Below are positions 17,869-25,901 of a stretch of 64,000 nucleotides of DNA, piece after piece. Both the position numbers and the translations under genes were made by a program. The stretch lies in contig NZ_WLZY01000012.1 in assembly GCF_010122465.1 (NCBI RefSeq), positions 1-64,000 of the forward strand, given 5' to 3'. Every line of letters begins with the position of its first letter. The first letter of the stretch is position 1. Origin of the DNA: Phytoactinopolyspora mesophila. Lineage in GTDB: Bacteria > Actinomycetota > Actinomycetes > Jiangellales > Jiangellaceae. The notes beneath the pieces are model-generated. The model did not search any database, was not told the origin of the DNA, and saw only the letters and a list, made by a program, of their open reading frames with translations.

Positions 17869-18459
17869 ATGGGCGACAGAACATCTCAGCGTGAAGCACA
17901 TCACACATGGCGAACCGGCCAAATGTCTCCCAGTGCGCTCGACGATATCGACCGGTCGATCTTGACCGAGCTACAGAAAGACGGGCGGCTCTCCATCCGC
18001 ACGTTGGCCGAACGCGTACACGTTTCCCGTGCGAACGCCTACGCCCGCATCAATCGGCTGCTATCCGACGGTGTCATCACCGGCTTCACCGCCGAGATCG
18101 ATGCCGAACGCGCCGGCCTCGGCACCAGCGCGTACGTGCTGCTGTCGATACAGCAGAACACCTGGCGCGACGTCGCCGCAGCCCTGAGCGCATTGCCCTA
18201 TATCGAGCATTTCGCGCTCGTCGGCGGAGATTTCGACGTGCTCACGCTAGTCCGGGCACCCAACAACGCCGAGTTGCGGCACGTCGTCTTCGAGCGGATC
18301 CAAGAGGTGCCCGGTGTCCGCAGCACTCGCACCTGGTTGATCTTCGACGAACAGGATGGGCAGGGCATGGTGTGGACCCGTCGATCAGGTGCGAGCGCGG
18401 AAGCACCGCGCGATCAGCGTTCGGCGAGTGCGGGCGCGCGAACCGACCGGCGCTCCTGA
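17869..18459 (+). CDS. Lrp/AsnC-family regulator (BkdR-like)
   Basis: About 196 residues. The N-terminal helix-turn-helix (LDDIDRSILTELQKDGRLS, then HVSRANAYARINRLL) is followed by a RAM/AsnC ligand-binding domain with the family glycine segment ALVGGDFDVL. The ATG at 17869 has a GAGGAG ribosome site; an internal ATG at 17923 would remove an 18-residue tail. The C-terminal 40 residues are disordered and Arg-rich. Its position makes it the likely activator or repressor of the E1 pair in response to branched-chain amino acids. Confidence 0.85.
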   Translation: MGDRTSQREAHHTWRTGQMSPSALDDIDRSILTELQKDGRLSIRTLAERVHVSRANAYARINRLLSDGVITGFTAEIDAERAGLGTSAYVLLSIQQNTWRDVAAALSALPYIEHFALVGGDFDVLTLVRAPNNAELRHVVFERIQEVPGVRSTRTWLIFDEQDGQGMVWTRRSGASAEAPRDQRSASAGARTDRRS

Positions 18460-18544
18460 ACCCGCACCGACAGCGAAACCGGCCAGATCGAGCGGATGCG
18501 CGGCGGAGAAGACGCACCGCCCGTGCCGCCAGTAGGCTCACGCC

Positions 18545-18703
18545 ATGACGAAATGGGAATACGCAACAGCACCGATCCTTGTCCACGCAACCAAGCAGAT
18601 CCTCGACAACTGGGGCGAAGACGGCTGGGAACTGGTCCAGATCGTCCCGGGCATGAATCCGGAGAATCTGGTGGCGTACTTCAAGCGCGAGAAGCCAGAG
18701 TGA
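18545..18703 (+). CDS. DUF4177-type small protein
   Basis: A 52-residue protein beginning MTKWEYATAPILVHATK and containing NWGEDGWELVQIVPG, the core of DUF4177-like proteins. It is 38 bp upstream of the RidA gene on the same strand. I recall an equivalent tiny gene (Rv3678A) at the same point in M. tuberculosis, which supports it being real. It has no membrane or signal segment. The role is unknown; the Trp-Glu-Tyr start and GWELV motif suggest a compact beta-alpha domain. Confidence 0.8.
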   Translation: MTKWEYATAPILVHATKQILDNWGEDGWELVQIVPGMNPENLVAYFKREKPE

Positions 18704-18740
18704 TCCAACCGGTGCAGAACACGAGGATCAGGAGGCCTAT

Positions 18741-19229
18741 GTGAACGACGACCCAACCAACATCCAGCCGATGAGCCCCGAGCAGAAGCTCGCCCAGCTG
18801 GGTTTGGATGTCCCGGTGGTGGCCGCCCCGGTGGCCTCCTATGTCCCGGCGGTTCGCACCGGCAGCTACATCTACACGTCCGGGCAGTTACCGCTCCGAG
18901 ATGGCGACCTCATGCGTACTGGCAAGGTCGGCGCCGAAGTCAGTCCGGAAGAAGCACATGAGTGCGCACAGCAGTGCGCACTCAACGCGCTGGCGGCAGT
19001 GCGTGCCGAGGCCGGTGAGCTGTCCGCGATCACCCGGGTGGTGAAGGTGGTCGGCTTCGTCGCCTCGGCTGCCGGTTTCACCGCCCAGCCCCAAGTGATC
19101 AACGGAGCCAGCGAGCTGTTGGGCAAGGTGTTCGGCGACGCGGGTCAGCACGCACGAAGCGCCGTGGGCGTGGCGGTGCTGCCGCTCGACGCTCCGGTCG
19201 AGATCGAAATGATCGTCGAGGTCCGTTGA
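18741..19229 (+). CDS. RidA-family protein
   Basis: A 162-residue member of the YjgF/YER057c/UK114 (RidA) family of trimeric enamine/imine deaminases that protect pyridoxal enzymes. Family segments include YIYTSGQLPLRDGDL and LNALAAVRAEAG, plus VGVAVLPLDAPVEIEM near the C terminus. The GTG start is set by AGGAGG at 18730-18735. Its stop overlaps the start of the following NUDIX gene. It matches Rv3678c in the conserved block; this branch is longer at the N terminus than classic RidA. Confidence 0.88.
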   Translation: MNDDPTNIQPMSPEQKLAQLGLDVPVVAAPVASYVPAVRTGSYIYTSGQLPLRDGDLMRTGKVGAEVSPEEAHECAQQCALNALAAVRAEAGELSAITRVVKVVGFVASAAGFTAQPQVINGASELLGKVFGDAGQHARSAVGVAVLPLDAPVEIEMIVEVR

Positions 19230-19954
19230 TACCTGCCCAACGGCTACCGGCCGGAGCCGCTGCCGAGGCCCGCGCATTCGCGGCGGGCAGCCACCATGTG
19301 GCTCCGGCCCGGCCGGCGTCCACCGTCGTTCTTGTACGCGACGGTGACGCCGGAATCGAGGTCTACGTGCACCAGCGGCATCCGGGTATGGCCTTCGCCG
19401 GGGGTATGGTCGCCTTTCCCGGCGGCAGCGTCGATCCGGCGGACCTGGAGCCCACCGGTGCGGTTGACGCCCGCATATGGGCGCAACGGCTCGGAACCAC
19501 CGAGACCGCCGCGCTCGGGTTCGTGCGCGCAGCTCTGCGCGAAACCGAGGAAGAGACCGGCCTCCGGCTCGACGCCGCCGACCTCGTGCCCTGGGCGCAC
19601 TGGATCACTCCGCGGTTCCAGCCGCGGCGCTTCGACACCTGGTTCTTTCTCGCCCGCGTGCCCGCTGAACAACAACCGCAGGATGTCTCCGGCGAAGCCA
19701 CGGCGGTTGCCTGGGTCGCCGCCCGCACCGCGATCGACAAGGCGGCGACCGACGAGTGGACCATGCTGCCACCCACGCGGGCCATTTTCGAAGAGCTGTC
19801 GGCTTTCGCCTCGGTCGATGACCTGCCGACGGACGAACGAGCCATCGAGGCAATCACACCCGGCTGGCTCGACCTCGGCGATTCCGTGATCGCCTTGCTA
19901 CCGGACGACCCCCGTTATCCCGGTGACGACCCCGGGGAAAGCGAGCGACCGTGA
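19226..19954 (+). CDS. NUDIX hydrolase (NUDT19-like)
   Basis: A 242-residue NUDIX hydrolase. The NUDIX helix RAALRETEEETGL carries the catalytic glutamates. The upstream GG motif (VAFPGGSVDP) is separated from it by a ~35-residue insertion, as in the NUDT8/NUDT19 acyl-CoA diphosphatase branch. The start is TTG at 19226, overlapping the RidA stop, so translation is coupled. Its own end overlaps the metallo-hydrolase start by 4 nt. The likely substrate is a CoA ester or another nucleoside diphosphate derivative. Confidence 0.82.
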   Translation: MIPAQRLPAGAAAEARAFAAGSHHVAPARPASTVVLVRDGDAGIEVYVHQRHPGMAFAGGMVAFPGGSVDPADLEPTGAVDARIWAQRLGTTETAALGFVRAALRETEEETGLRLDAADLVPWAHWITPRFQPRRFDTWFFLARVPAEQQPQDVSGEATAVAWVAARTAIDKAATDEWTMLPPTRAIFEELSAFASVDDLPTDERAIEAITPGWLDLGDSVIALLPDDPRYPGDDPGESERP

Positions 19955-20727
19955 GCACCGCTGACCGAGCGCTCCTGCCGGATTGGTGCCAGCTGGTGCA
20001 GGCGGCCAACCCAGGTCCCATGACACTCGACGGCACCAACACCTACGTCCTGACCACCGAAGCGGGCAATGTGGTCGTCGACCCGGGCCCGCTGATCGAG
20101 GACCACCTGTGCGCGGTGAGCGGACTCGGACCCGTCCTGTTCACGCTGCTCACCCACCACCATCTCGACCACACCGAAGGCGCGGCCTGGTTCCACGAAA
20201 TCACCGGCGCGCCCGTGCTGGCTCAGGACCCGCGGCTTTGCATCGATGCTCACCCGCTGACCGAAGACGGCGGCGTGCTGGAGGCACCCGGGCTCGAACT
20301 ACGGGTGCTGCACACTCCTGGGCACACGGCCGACTCGATCTGCGTGGAGGTGCGGCGCGAGCAGTGGCGAGGTCTACTCAGCGGTGACACCGTGCTCGGC
20401 CGGGGCACCACAGTGGTTGCGCATCCCGACGGGCAGCTCGGCGCCTATCTCGCCTCTCTCGAAAAGCTGCGCACCCGCTTGGACGACAGCTACCTGCTGC
20501 TTCCAGCACACGGTCCAGTTCGTACCAACGCGGCGGCCGTCGTCGGCGAGTACATCGCCCACCGGCAGGCCCGCCTCGACGAGGTGCGGGCAGCACTCGC
20601 TGCCGGAGCAGCCTCGGCACGCGACGTCGTCGAGATCGTCTACACCGACATCGACCGCTCGCTCCTGCCCGCCGCCGAGCGCACCGTCGCCGCCGCCCTC
20701 GACTACCTCACCGGGACCGAAGACTGA
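19951..20727 (+). CDS. MBL-fold metallo-hydrolase (Rv3677c/LACTB2-like)
   Basis: A 258-residue metallo-beta-lactamase-fold hydrolase. The metal motif THHHLDHTEG (HxHxDH), the HTPGHTADS segment and the LSGDTV aspartate bind a dinuclear zinc site. The C-terminal ~70 residues are helical, as in LACTB2-like nucleases and hydrolases. The GTG start overlaps the NUDIX stop by 4 nt (GTGA). It equals Rv3677c in the mycobacterial block. The precise substrate is unknown; glyoxalase II or RNase activity is possible for this branch. Confidence 0.87.
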   Translation: MSTADRALLPDWCQLVQAANPGPMTLDGTNTYVLTTEAGNVVVDPGPLIEDHLCAVSGLGPVLFTLLTHHHLDHTEGAAWFHEITGAPVLAQDPRLCIDAHPLTEDGGVLEAPGLELRVLHTPGHTADSICVEVRREQWRGLLSGDTVLGRGTTVVAHPDGQLGAYLASLEKLRTRLDDSYLLLPAHGPVRTNAAAVVGEYIAHRQARLDEVRAALAAGAASARDVVEIVYTDIDRSLLPAAERTVAAALDYLTGTED

Positions 20728-20794
20728 TGTGAAGGCGTGGTGTCATCGCCGGCCCAGTCTGCTGGGCGAGGAGAGGTTCCATGTGCCGGAGCAC
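20728..20794. repeat. Half copy of the dispersed palindromic element
   Basis: 67 bp between the convergent hydrolase and nhaA. It carries the conserved core (CAGTCTGCTGGGCGAGGAGAG) and one arm, which ends exactly at the nhaA stop codon. The other arm is missing, as if removed at the stop codon of the hydrolase. GGCGTGG followed by CATCG matches the inner part of the copy at 49700. Confidence 0.7.
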
Positions 20795-22171
20795 CTAGTT
20801 TTTGCGTTTGCCGGCGAAGATCAAGAAAAGCGCTCCGAGACTCGCGGCGATGACCGACGCGGCCAGCACACCGACCTTGGCCTCGTCGGCGATCGCCGCA
20901 CCGGGGCCGAAAGCGAGTCCGGTGATGAACAACGAGACCGTGAACCCGATGCCGGCCACCATGGCCAGGCCCAGCATGGTCAGCCACGAAACCCCGGTGG
21001 GCAGCCGCCCCCAGCCCAGCCGCACCACGATCCAGGCGGTCAGCGAAACGCCGAGGGTCTTCCCCAGCACCAATCCGGCCACCACCCCTACCGTGACCGA
21101 CGACGTCACCGCCTCTCCGAGCACCCCGCCCCGGAGGTCAATACCAGCATTGGCCAGCGCGAAGATCGGCAGCACGACATAACTGCTCCACGGATGCAAG
21201 GCACGCTCGAGCCGCTCGGCCATCGACACCGACTCGCCAAGCAAGAAACGGTAACGTCGCAGCTCTTCCGGACCGAGCCGGTCAGGCACCGATTCCCGGG
21301 CATACGCCCTGGCCTGTTCCTGGTCGAGAAGTGGTTCGGCCGGGGTGAGCAGGCCCAGCACGACACCGGCGATGGTCGCGTGCACACCGGACTGGAATGT
21401 GGCCACCCAGACGAACAGGCCGAGCAGAATGTAGACATACAAAGACCACACCCGGACCCTGCGCAAGGCGATTACGGCCAACAGCCCCAGCAAGGCGAGT
21501 CCGAGCCAGGGCAACGAGAGCTCGTCGGTGTAGAAGAGCGCGATGACACTGATGGCCCCGATGTCGTCGACGATGGCCAGTGTCAGCAAGAAGACCCGCG
21601 CCGACGATGGGATCCGCCGCCCCAGCACCGCCAGCACACCAAGTGCGAAGGCGATGTCGGTCGCCATGGGAATGCCCCACCCGTGTGCACCCGCACCACC
21701 GAAGTTGAACGCCGTGTAGATGGCCGCGGGCACCGCCATGCCACCGAATGCGGCCACGATCGGCACCGCGGCCGAACGCGGATCACGCAGCTCACCACAG
21801 GTGAGCTCGTACTTGATCTCGAGGCCGACGACGAAGAAGAACAGCGCCATCAAGGCGTCGTTCACCCAATGCCGCAGGTCCTCTGATAACTCGAAGGTGC
21901 CGAGGCGCAGCGTGAACTCGGTGGTCCAGAGTTGTTCGTATGCCTCCGACCACGCCGAGTTGGCCCAGACCAGCGCGGTCACCGCGGCGATCAGCAGGAG
22001 GATACCGCCCGCGGCTTCAACACGGAGGAAAGCCGCCACCGGCCGGCCGACGAGCCGGGCCAGCGTGCGGTCACTGGCCATCCAGACCGGCCCGGACCGC
22101 CAGATGCCGGCCTCTTCAGCTCGCCGGCGCTCGGAGCCTGCGGCGCTCCAACGCTGCCGGTGCTCGTTCAC
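20795..22171 (-). CDS. nhaA: Na+/H+ antiporter NhaA
   Basis: A 458-residue NhaA-family antiporter exchanging Na+ or Li+ for protons. The conserved aspartate pair is Asp202-Asp203 in AIVDDIGAI, and TDIAFALGVLAVLG forms the discontinuous helix IV region. Eleven to twelve helices are predicted, with the motif ALMALFFFVVGLEIKYE. The N-terminal 30 residues are polar. It is longer than the E. coli protein (388). It sits between the crp-like gene and a palindromic repeat, and the mycobacterial block has no counterpart at this point, so it is an insertion here. Confidence 0.94.
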   Translation of the reverse strand: MNEHRQRWSAAGSERRRAEEAGIWRSGPVWMASDRTLARLVGRPVAAFLRVEAAGGILLLIAAVTALVWANSAWSEAYEQLWTTEFTLRLGTFELSEDLRHWVNDALMALFFFVVGLEIKYELTCGELRDPRSAAVPIVAAFGGMAVPAAIYTAFNFGGAGAHGWGIPMATDIAFALGVLAVLGRRIPSSARVFLLTLAIVDDIGAISVIALFYTDELSLPWLGLALLGLLAVIALRRVRVWSLYVYILLGLFVWVATFQSGVHATIAGVVLGLLTPAEPLLDQEQARAYARESVPDRLGPEELRRYRFLLGESVSMAERLERALHPWSSYVVLPIFALANAGIDLRGGVLGEAVTSSVTVGVVAGLVLGKTLGVSLTAWIVVRLGWGRLPTGVSWLTMLGLAMVAGIGFTVSLFITGLAFGPGAAIADEAKVGVLAASVIAASLGALFLIFAGKRKN

Positions 22172-22195
22172 AACCCCTCGCCCTGGGGCGGGACC

Positions 22196-22873
22196 TCAGC
22201 GCGCCCGGCGCCGGATACGTTCGACGTCGAGCAGCACGACCGAACGCTGCTCGAGGCGGAGCCAGCCACGTCCGACGAAGTCGGCCAAGGCTTTGTTCAC
22301 CGTCTCGCGAGACGCGCCGACCAGCTGGGCAAGCTCTTCCTGGGTGAGATCGTGAACCACCCGGACACCTTCGTCCGACGGCACACCGAACCGGGTGGAC
22401 AGATCGAGCAGTTGTTTGGCCACCCTGCCCGGAACGTCGGAGAATACGAGGTCAGCCAATGTGTCGTTGGACCGCCGCAACCGCGAGGCGAGCTGCAGCA
22501 GCAGTCCTCGGGCGACCTCAGGGCGCCCACTGAGCAGCGGAATGAGGTCGGCATGGCCGAGCCCCAGCAGTGACGTCTCGGTGACCGCCGTAGCCGTAGC
22601 CGAGCGCGGCCCGGGATCGAATAGCGACAGTTCTCCGAACATCTGGCCTGGTCCGAGCAGAGCCAGGAGGTTCTCGCGGCCGTCCTGGGCAGTGCGGCCG
22701 AGCTTGATTTTTCCGTCCGTGACGACGTAAACACGGTCTCCTTCGTCGCCTTCACGGAACAACACCTCACTGCGGTCGAGGTGCACCTCCACCATCGAGG
22801 CTCGCAGTGCCGCAGCGGCCTCATCGTTCAACTCCCGGAACAACGGTGCGCTGCGCATCGCCTCGTCAACCAC
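22196..22873 (-). CDS. crp: Crp/Fnr-family regulator (Rv3676-like)
   Basis: A 225-residue cAMP-receptor-type regulator. The cyclic-nucleotide barrel spans about residues 10-120 with the phosphate-binding cassette FGELSLFDPGPRSATATA. The helix-turn-helix is at 170-200 (LTQEELAQLVGASRETVNKALADF). The start is GTG. It is divergent from nth across 228 bp, exactly as Rv3676 relates to Rv3674c. In mycobacteria and streptomycetes this protein governs carbon and developmental genes; the binding-pocket residues suggest cAMP is the ligand. Confidence 0.92.
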   Translation of the reverse strand: MVDEAMRSAPLFRELNDEAAAALRASMVEVHLDRSEVLFREGDEGDRVYVVTDGKIKLGRTAQDGRENLLALLGPGQMFGELSLFDPGPRSATATAVTETSLLGLGHADLIPLLSGRPEVARGLLLQLASRLRRSNDTLADLVFSDVPGRVAKQLLDLSTRFGVPSDEGVRVVHDLTQEELAQLVGASRETVNKALADFVGRGWLRLEQRSVVLLDVERIRRRAR

Positions 22874-23019
22874 TACCTGGCTCCTTCTGATCAGCTGTGC
22901 CGGCTCTACTCTGCCGCCCGATTGCCTCGGCGCCGGACGTCGGCAACGTGTTTCGTCTCACGTTCTAACCTCAACTATTGTGCCCGGAGACCATCATGAC
23001 CCATTATTTGGCCCCACGT

Positions 23020-23037
23020 GTGTCGCTTGGGCGACAC
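23020..23037. promoter_or_regulatory. Inverted repeat in the crp/nth divergent promoter region
   Basis: GTGTCGC-TTGG-GCGACAC is a perfect 7-bp inverted repeat, 147 bp from the crp start and 65 bp from nth. It has the spacing and part of the half-site of an actinobacterial Crp box (GTGTGA-like), so it may be an autoregulatory site. It could equally be an RNA hairpin in the nth leader. Confidence 0.4.
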
Positions 23038-23101
23038 GAAAGCAGGACCCTGGCACGCAGGGAAGTCCACGCCCGGGGCATGACGAACATAAGGTGAGCG
23101 T

Positions 23102-23812
23102 GTGTCTCTCGACCCCGCTGAGTCGCGGCTGGCGCTCGTGCGCCGCGCCCGAAAGATCAATCGTGAGCTGGCGCTGCTTTACCCCGAAGCGCACTGCGAA
23201 CTCGATTTCACCAATCCGTTCGAGCTACTGGTCGCCACCGTCCTTTCCGCGCAGACCACCGACGTCCGGGTCAACTCGGTCACCCCGTCGCTGTTCGCCG
23301 CTTACCCTGACGCGCCCTCGCTCGCCGCGGCCGATCCCGCGCATGTGGAGGAACTGATCCAGCCCACCGGCTTCTTCCGTGCCAAGACCAAGTCCATCAT
23401 GGGGCTGTCCCAAGCCCTGACCGACCGGTTCGGCGGTGAGGTCCCTGGCACGCTCACCGACCTGGTCACGCTGCCGGGGGTAGGGCGCAAGACCGCCAAC
23501 GTCGTCCTGGGCAACGCCTTCGGCGTTCCCGGACTCACCGTGGACACACACTTCAACCGGCTGGTGCGGCGCTGGAAGTGGACCGACAAGACCGACGCCG
23601 ACCACATCGAGGCCGACATCGCCGCGTTGTTCCCCAAGCAAGACTGGACCATGCTGTCGCACCGGGTCATCTGGCACGGCAGACGGCGCTGCCACGCCCG
23701 CCGCCCGGCTTGTGGCGCCTGCCCGCTCGAACGCCTCTGCCCGGCCTACGGTGAAGGCCCGACCGACCCTGTCGCGGCGGCCAAGCTGGTCCGGGACGGC
23801 CCCCGCGGATGA
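23102..23812 (+). CDS. nth: Endonuclease III
   Basis: Bifunctional DNA glycosylase/AP lyase for oxidised pyrimidines, 236 residues. The helix-hairpin-helix [18 protein letters not shown] contains the Schiff-base Lys130, and Asp148 is in TVDTHFNR. The [4Fe-4S] ligands Cys197, Cys204, Cys207 and Cys213 have the exact Cx6Cx2Cx5C spacing. The GTG start is the first codon after a short leader. The stop overlaps the following NUDIX gene by 4 nt. Confidence 0.95.
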   Translation: MSLDPAESRLALVRRARKINRELALLYPEAHCELDFTNPFELLVATVLSAQTTDVRVNSVTPSLFAAYPDAPSLAAADPAHVEELIQPTGFFRAKTKSIMGLSQALTDRFGGEVPGTLTDLVTLPGVGRKTANVVLGNAFGVPGLTVDTHFNRLVRRWKWTDKTDADHIEADIAALFPKQDWTMLSHRVIWHGRRRCHARRPACGACPLERLCPAYGEGPTDPVAAAKLVRDGPRG

Positions 23813-24450
23813 GCGTGCCAGCATGGCTCCGCAAGATCACTGACGCCGTCGCCGACACCCCGGCGGAGCATCTCTCCGTGTTCACGCCACCGGCCGACGG
23901 GACGGCCCGACCGGCGTCCATCCTCATGCTGTTCGGCGAGAGCAACGGCCGGCCCGATGTCCTGCTCACCCAACGGGCCAGCAGTCTGCGCAGTCATGCC
24001 GGGCAGGTCTCATTTCCCGGCGGCACCATCGACCCCGAGGACGACGGCCCGGTCGACGCGGCCTTACGGGAGGGTGCCGAAGAAACCGGTTTGGACCCCG
24101 CCGGCGTCGACGTTCTGCTGGTTCTGCCCACATTGTGGATCCCGGTCACGAACTACGCCGTCGCTCCAGTCCTCGCCTGGTGGCGTGAGCCGTCACCCGT
24201 CGGCGTCGTCGACGCCAGCGAGGTCGAGTCGGTTCACCGGATACCACTGGACCACCTGCTCGATCCGGCCAATAGGCTGCAGGTTCGGCATCCGAGCGGC
24301 ATTACCGGCCCGGCCTTCCGCGTCGCGGATCTGTTGGTGTGGGGGTTCACCGCCGGCTTGCTGGCACGATTGTTCGATATTTCCGGAATCGACAAACCGT
24401 GGGATCGTACCCGGGTGGAGGAACTCAGTGGCTACGCAGCGGGACTATGA
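23809..24450 (+). CDS. NUDIX hydrolase, CoA pyrophosphatase type
   Basis: A 213-residue NUDIX enzyme. The CoA-specific stretch [13 protein letters not shown] leads straight into the NUDIX box, which ends [11 protein letters not shown], without an insertion. This is the pattern of CoA diphosphatases (NUDT7, E. coli YeaB/NudL), which cleave CoA to phosphopantetheine and 3',5'-ADP. It is coupled to nth by a 4-nt overlap and followed by the MarP-like protease gene 48 bp later. It equals Rv3672c in the block. Confidence 0.88.
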   Translation: MSVPAWLRKITDAVADTPAEHLSVFTPPADGTARPASILMLFGESNGRPDVLLTQRASSLRSHAGQVSFPGGTIDPEDDGPVDAALREGAEETGLDPAGVDVLLVLPTLWIPVTNYAVAPVLAWWREPSPVGVVDASEVESVHRIPLDHLLDPANRLQVRHPSGITGPAFRVADLLVWGFTAGLLARLFDISGIDKPWDRTRVEELSGYAAGL

Positions 24451-24498
24451 CAAGTCGCGCGGAATGCGTAGTGCACGCCTGAAGGGAGCTTCGAGTCA

Positions 24499-25692
24499 GT
24501 GATCCTGGGGTTGAACGCTGTCGACTTCATCATCATCGCGCTGGCGGTCGTGGTCGGTTACACCGGTTGGGTCCATGGATTCGTCGTCGGTCTGCTGTCC
24601 TTCGCCGGATTCGTCGGTGGCGCCGTAGCGGGATTGCTCCTGGTACCGCTGGTCCTCGGTGGCTTCGAGCCCGGCCTGGGCGTGTCCGTACTGGCCGTCC
24701 TGCTCGTTCTCGGCATCGCATCCATCGGACAGGGGCTGTTGTCGTGGGCCGGCGGCTGGGTGCGATCGAAGGTCTCGGCCAGGCCCGCTCGCCATGTCGA
24801 TGCCGGCGGTGGCGCCGTCCTGGCGATCGTCGGGCTGCTGCTCGCTGCCTGGGCGTGCGGTTTGGCCATCTCCACGGCGGCTATCCCGCACGCCTCAAAG
24901 GCCGTCCGTGAGTCCGCGATCCTGCGGACCGTCCACGATGTCGTACCGGTCTCGCCCGATCGCCTACGTGAGGCTTTCCGGGACGTGGTGATCGCCGGCG
25001 GGTTCCCTGAGGTGGTGGCTCCGTGGGTGGCAGAGCCGATCCAGGAGGTCGAGCCGCCGTCCGGCATCTTGCACCGCGACCCGGAGATCCGCGCAGCGAC
25101 CGCCAGCGTCCTCAAGATCACCGGCCGGGCACCGGCATGCTCGCGGGTTCTCGAAGGCACCGGGTTCGTCATCAGCCCGGAACGAGTCATGACCAACGCG
25201 CACGTCGTGGCCGGCGTCTCCGAACCGGTCGTCACCTTCCCTGACGGGGACCCGATGGCCGCTGAGGTCGTCTTGTTCGACCCCGACACCGACCTCGCTG
25301 TGCTGGCCGTGCCAGACCTGCCTCTAGATTCACTCGAGCTTGCCGAAGAACCGCCCTCCAACGGCGACGACGCCGCCGTGATCGGCTTCCCGGGCCGCGA
25401 CCCGCTGACCGTCAGCCCGGCCCGGATCCGCGGGCAGCACGAGCTGCTCGGGCGCGACATCTACGGCGACGACACCGTCAGCCGGGATGTGCTCGCCCTG
25501 CGGGGAAGCATCCGTCCCGGCAACTCCGGTGGTCCGCTCGTTTCCGAGGACGGCACGGTCTACGGCGTCATCTTCGCCGCGTCACTGACCGACCCGAACA
25601 CCGGGTACGCGCTCAATCTCGGCGAAATCGAACAGTTCGCCGAGGCTGCGCCGGACGCCACCGAAGCCGTATCCACCGGGCCCTGCGCGTGA
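24499..25692 (+). CDS. marP: MarP-like membrane serine protease (CvpA domain plus trypsin fold)
   Basis: A 397-residue envelope protease. Four N-terminal helices form a CvpA-like domain (about 1-130). A periplasmic chymotrypsin-fold domain follows, with triad His235 (NAHVV), Asp265 (DTDLAVL) and Ser343 (GNSGGPL). Cys214 and Cys396 sit where the regulatory disulfide of M. tuberculosis MarP (Rv3671c) is known, so redox control is probably conserved. In mycobacteria the enzyme activates a cell-wall hydrolase and confers acid and oxidative resistance. The GTG start follows the NUDIX gene, and a hairpin ends the operon. Confidence 0.93.
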   Translation: MILGLNAVDFIIIALAVVVGYTGWVHGFVVGLLSFAGFVGGAVAGLLLVPLVLGGFEPGLGVSVLAVLLVLGIASIGQGLLSWAGGWVRSKVSARPARHVDAGGGAVLAIVGLLLAAWACGLAISTAAIPHASKAVRESAILRTVHDVVPVSPDRLREAFRDVVIAGGFPEVVAPWVAEPIQEVEPPSGILHRDPEIRAATASVLKITGRAPACSRVLEGTGFVISPERVMTNAHVVAGVSEPVVTFPDGDPMAAEVVLFDPDTDLAVLAVPDLPLDSLELAEEPPSNGDDAAVIGFPGRDPLTVSPARIRGQHELLGRDIYGDDTVSRDVLALRGSIRPGNSGGPLVSEDGTVYGVIFAASLTDPNTGYALNLGEIEQFAEAAPDATEAVSTGPCA

Positions 25693-25763
25693 CGATCCCC
25701 ACCTCTGAGGCGAACCCGGCAGGGCGAGTGGCGACATGTAGAATCGTGGCGAAATCACGGCAG

Positions 25764-25789
25764 ACCAGGCGCCAATGATGGCGCCTGGT
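25764..25789 (+). terminator. Intrinsic terminator after the nth-NUDIX-marP unit
   Basis: A perfect 11-bp stem (ACCAGGCGCCA/TGGCGCCTGGT) with an ATGA loop is followed by AACTATTTG, one of the few T-containing tails in this window. It separates the protease operon from the mrp operon. Confidence 0.85.
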
Positions 25790-25865
25790 AACTATTTGTG
25801 CCATGTGTAGCAACACGGTAGGCAGCCCTGACGTTTGCGTGCAGACATTCGGAGGTACCGTTCTG

Positions 25866-25901
25866 GTGACCAGGCGAGCAGCGACTGAGCGCGGTCAATG
25901 A
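25866..25901 (+). CDS. 11-codon leader ORF coupled to mrpA
   Basis: A GTG codon nine bases after a strong ribosome site (GGAGGT, 25851-25856) opens the frame MTRRAATERGQ. Its stop TGA overlaps the ATG of mrpA (ATGA). The mrpA start itself has no ribosome site, so ribosomes probably load on this mini-ORF and restart at mrpA. The same ATGA overlap joins all six mrp genes. The peptide is Arg-rich and may be only a delivery device or could sense translation. It is not a known leader family. Confidence 0.6.
   Translation: MTRRAATERGQ

Noticed and set aside
20384-21886. Very long open frame opposite nhaA and across the hydrolase
   Set aside because: It is a GC-bias shadow: composition is Arg/Gln/His-rich and it overlaps two well-supported genes.
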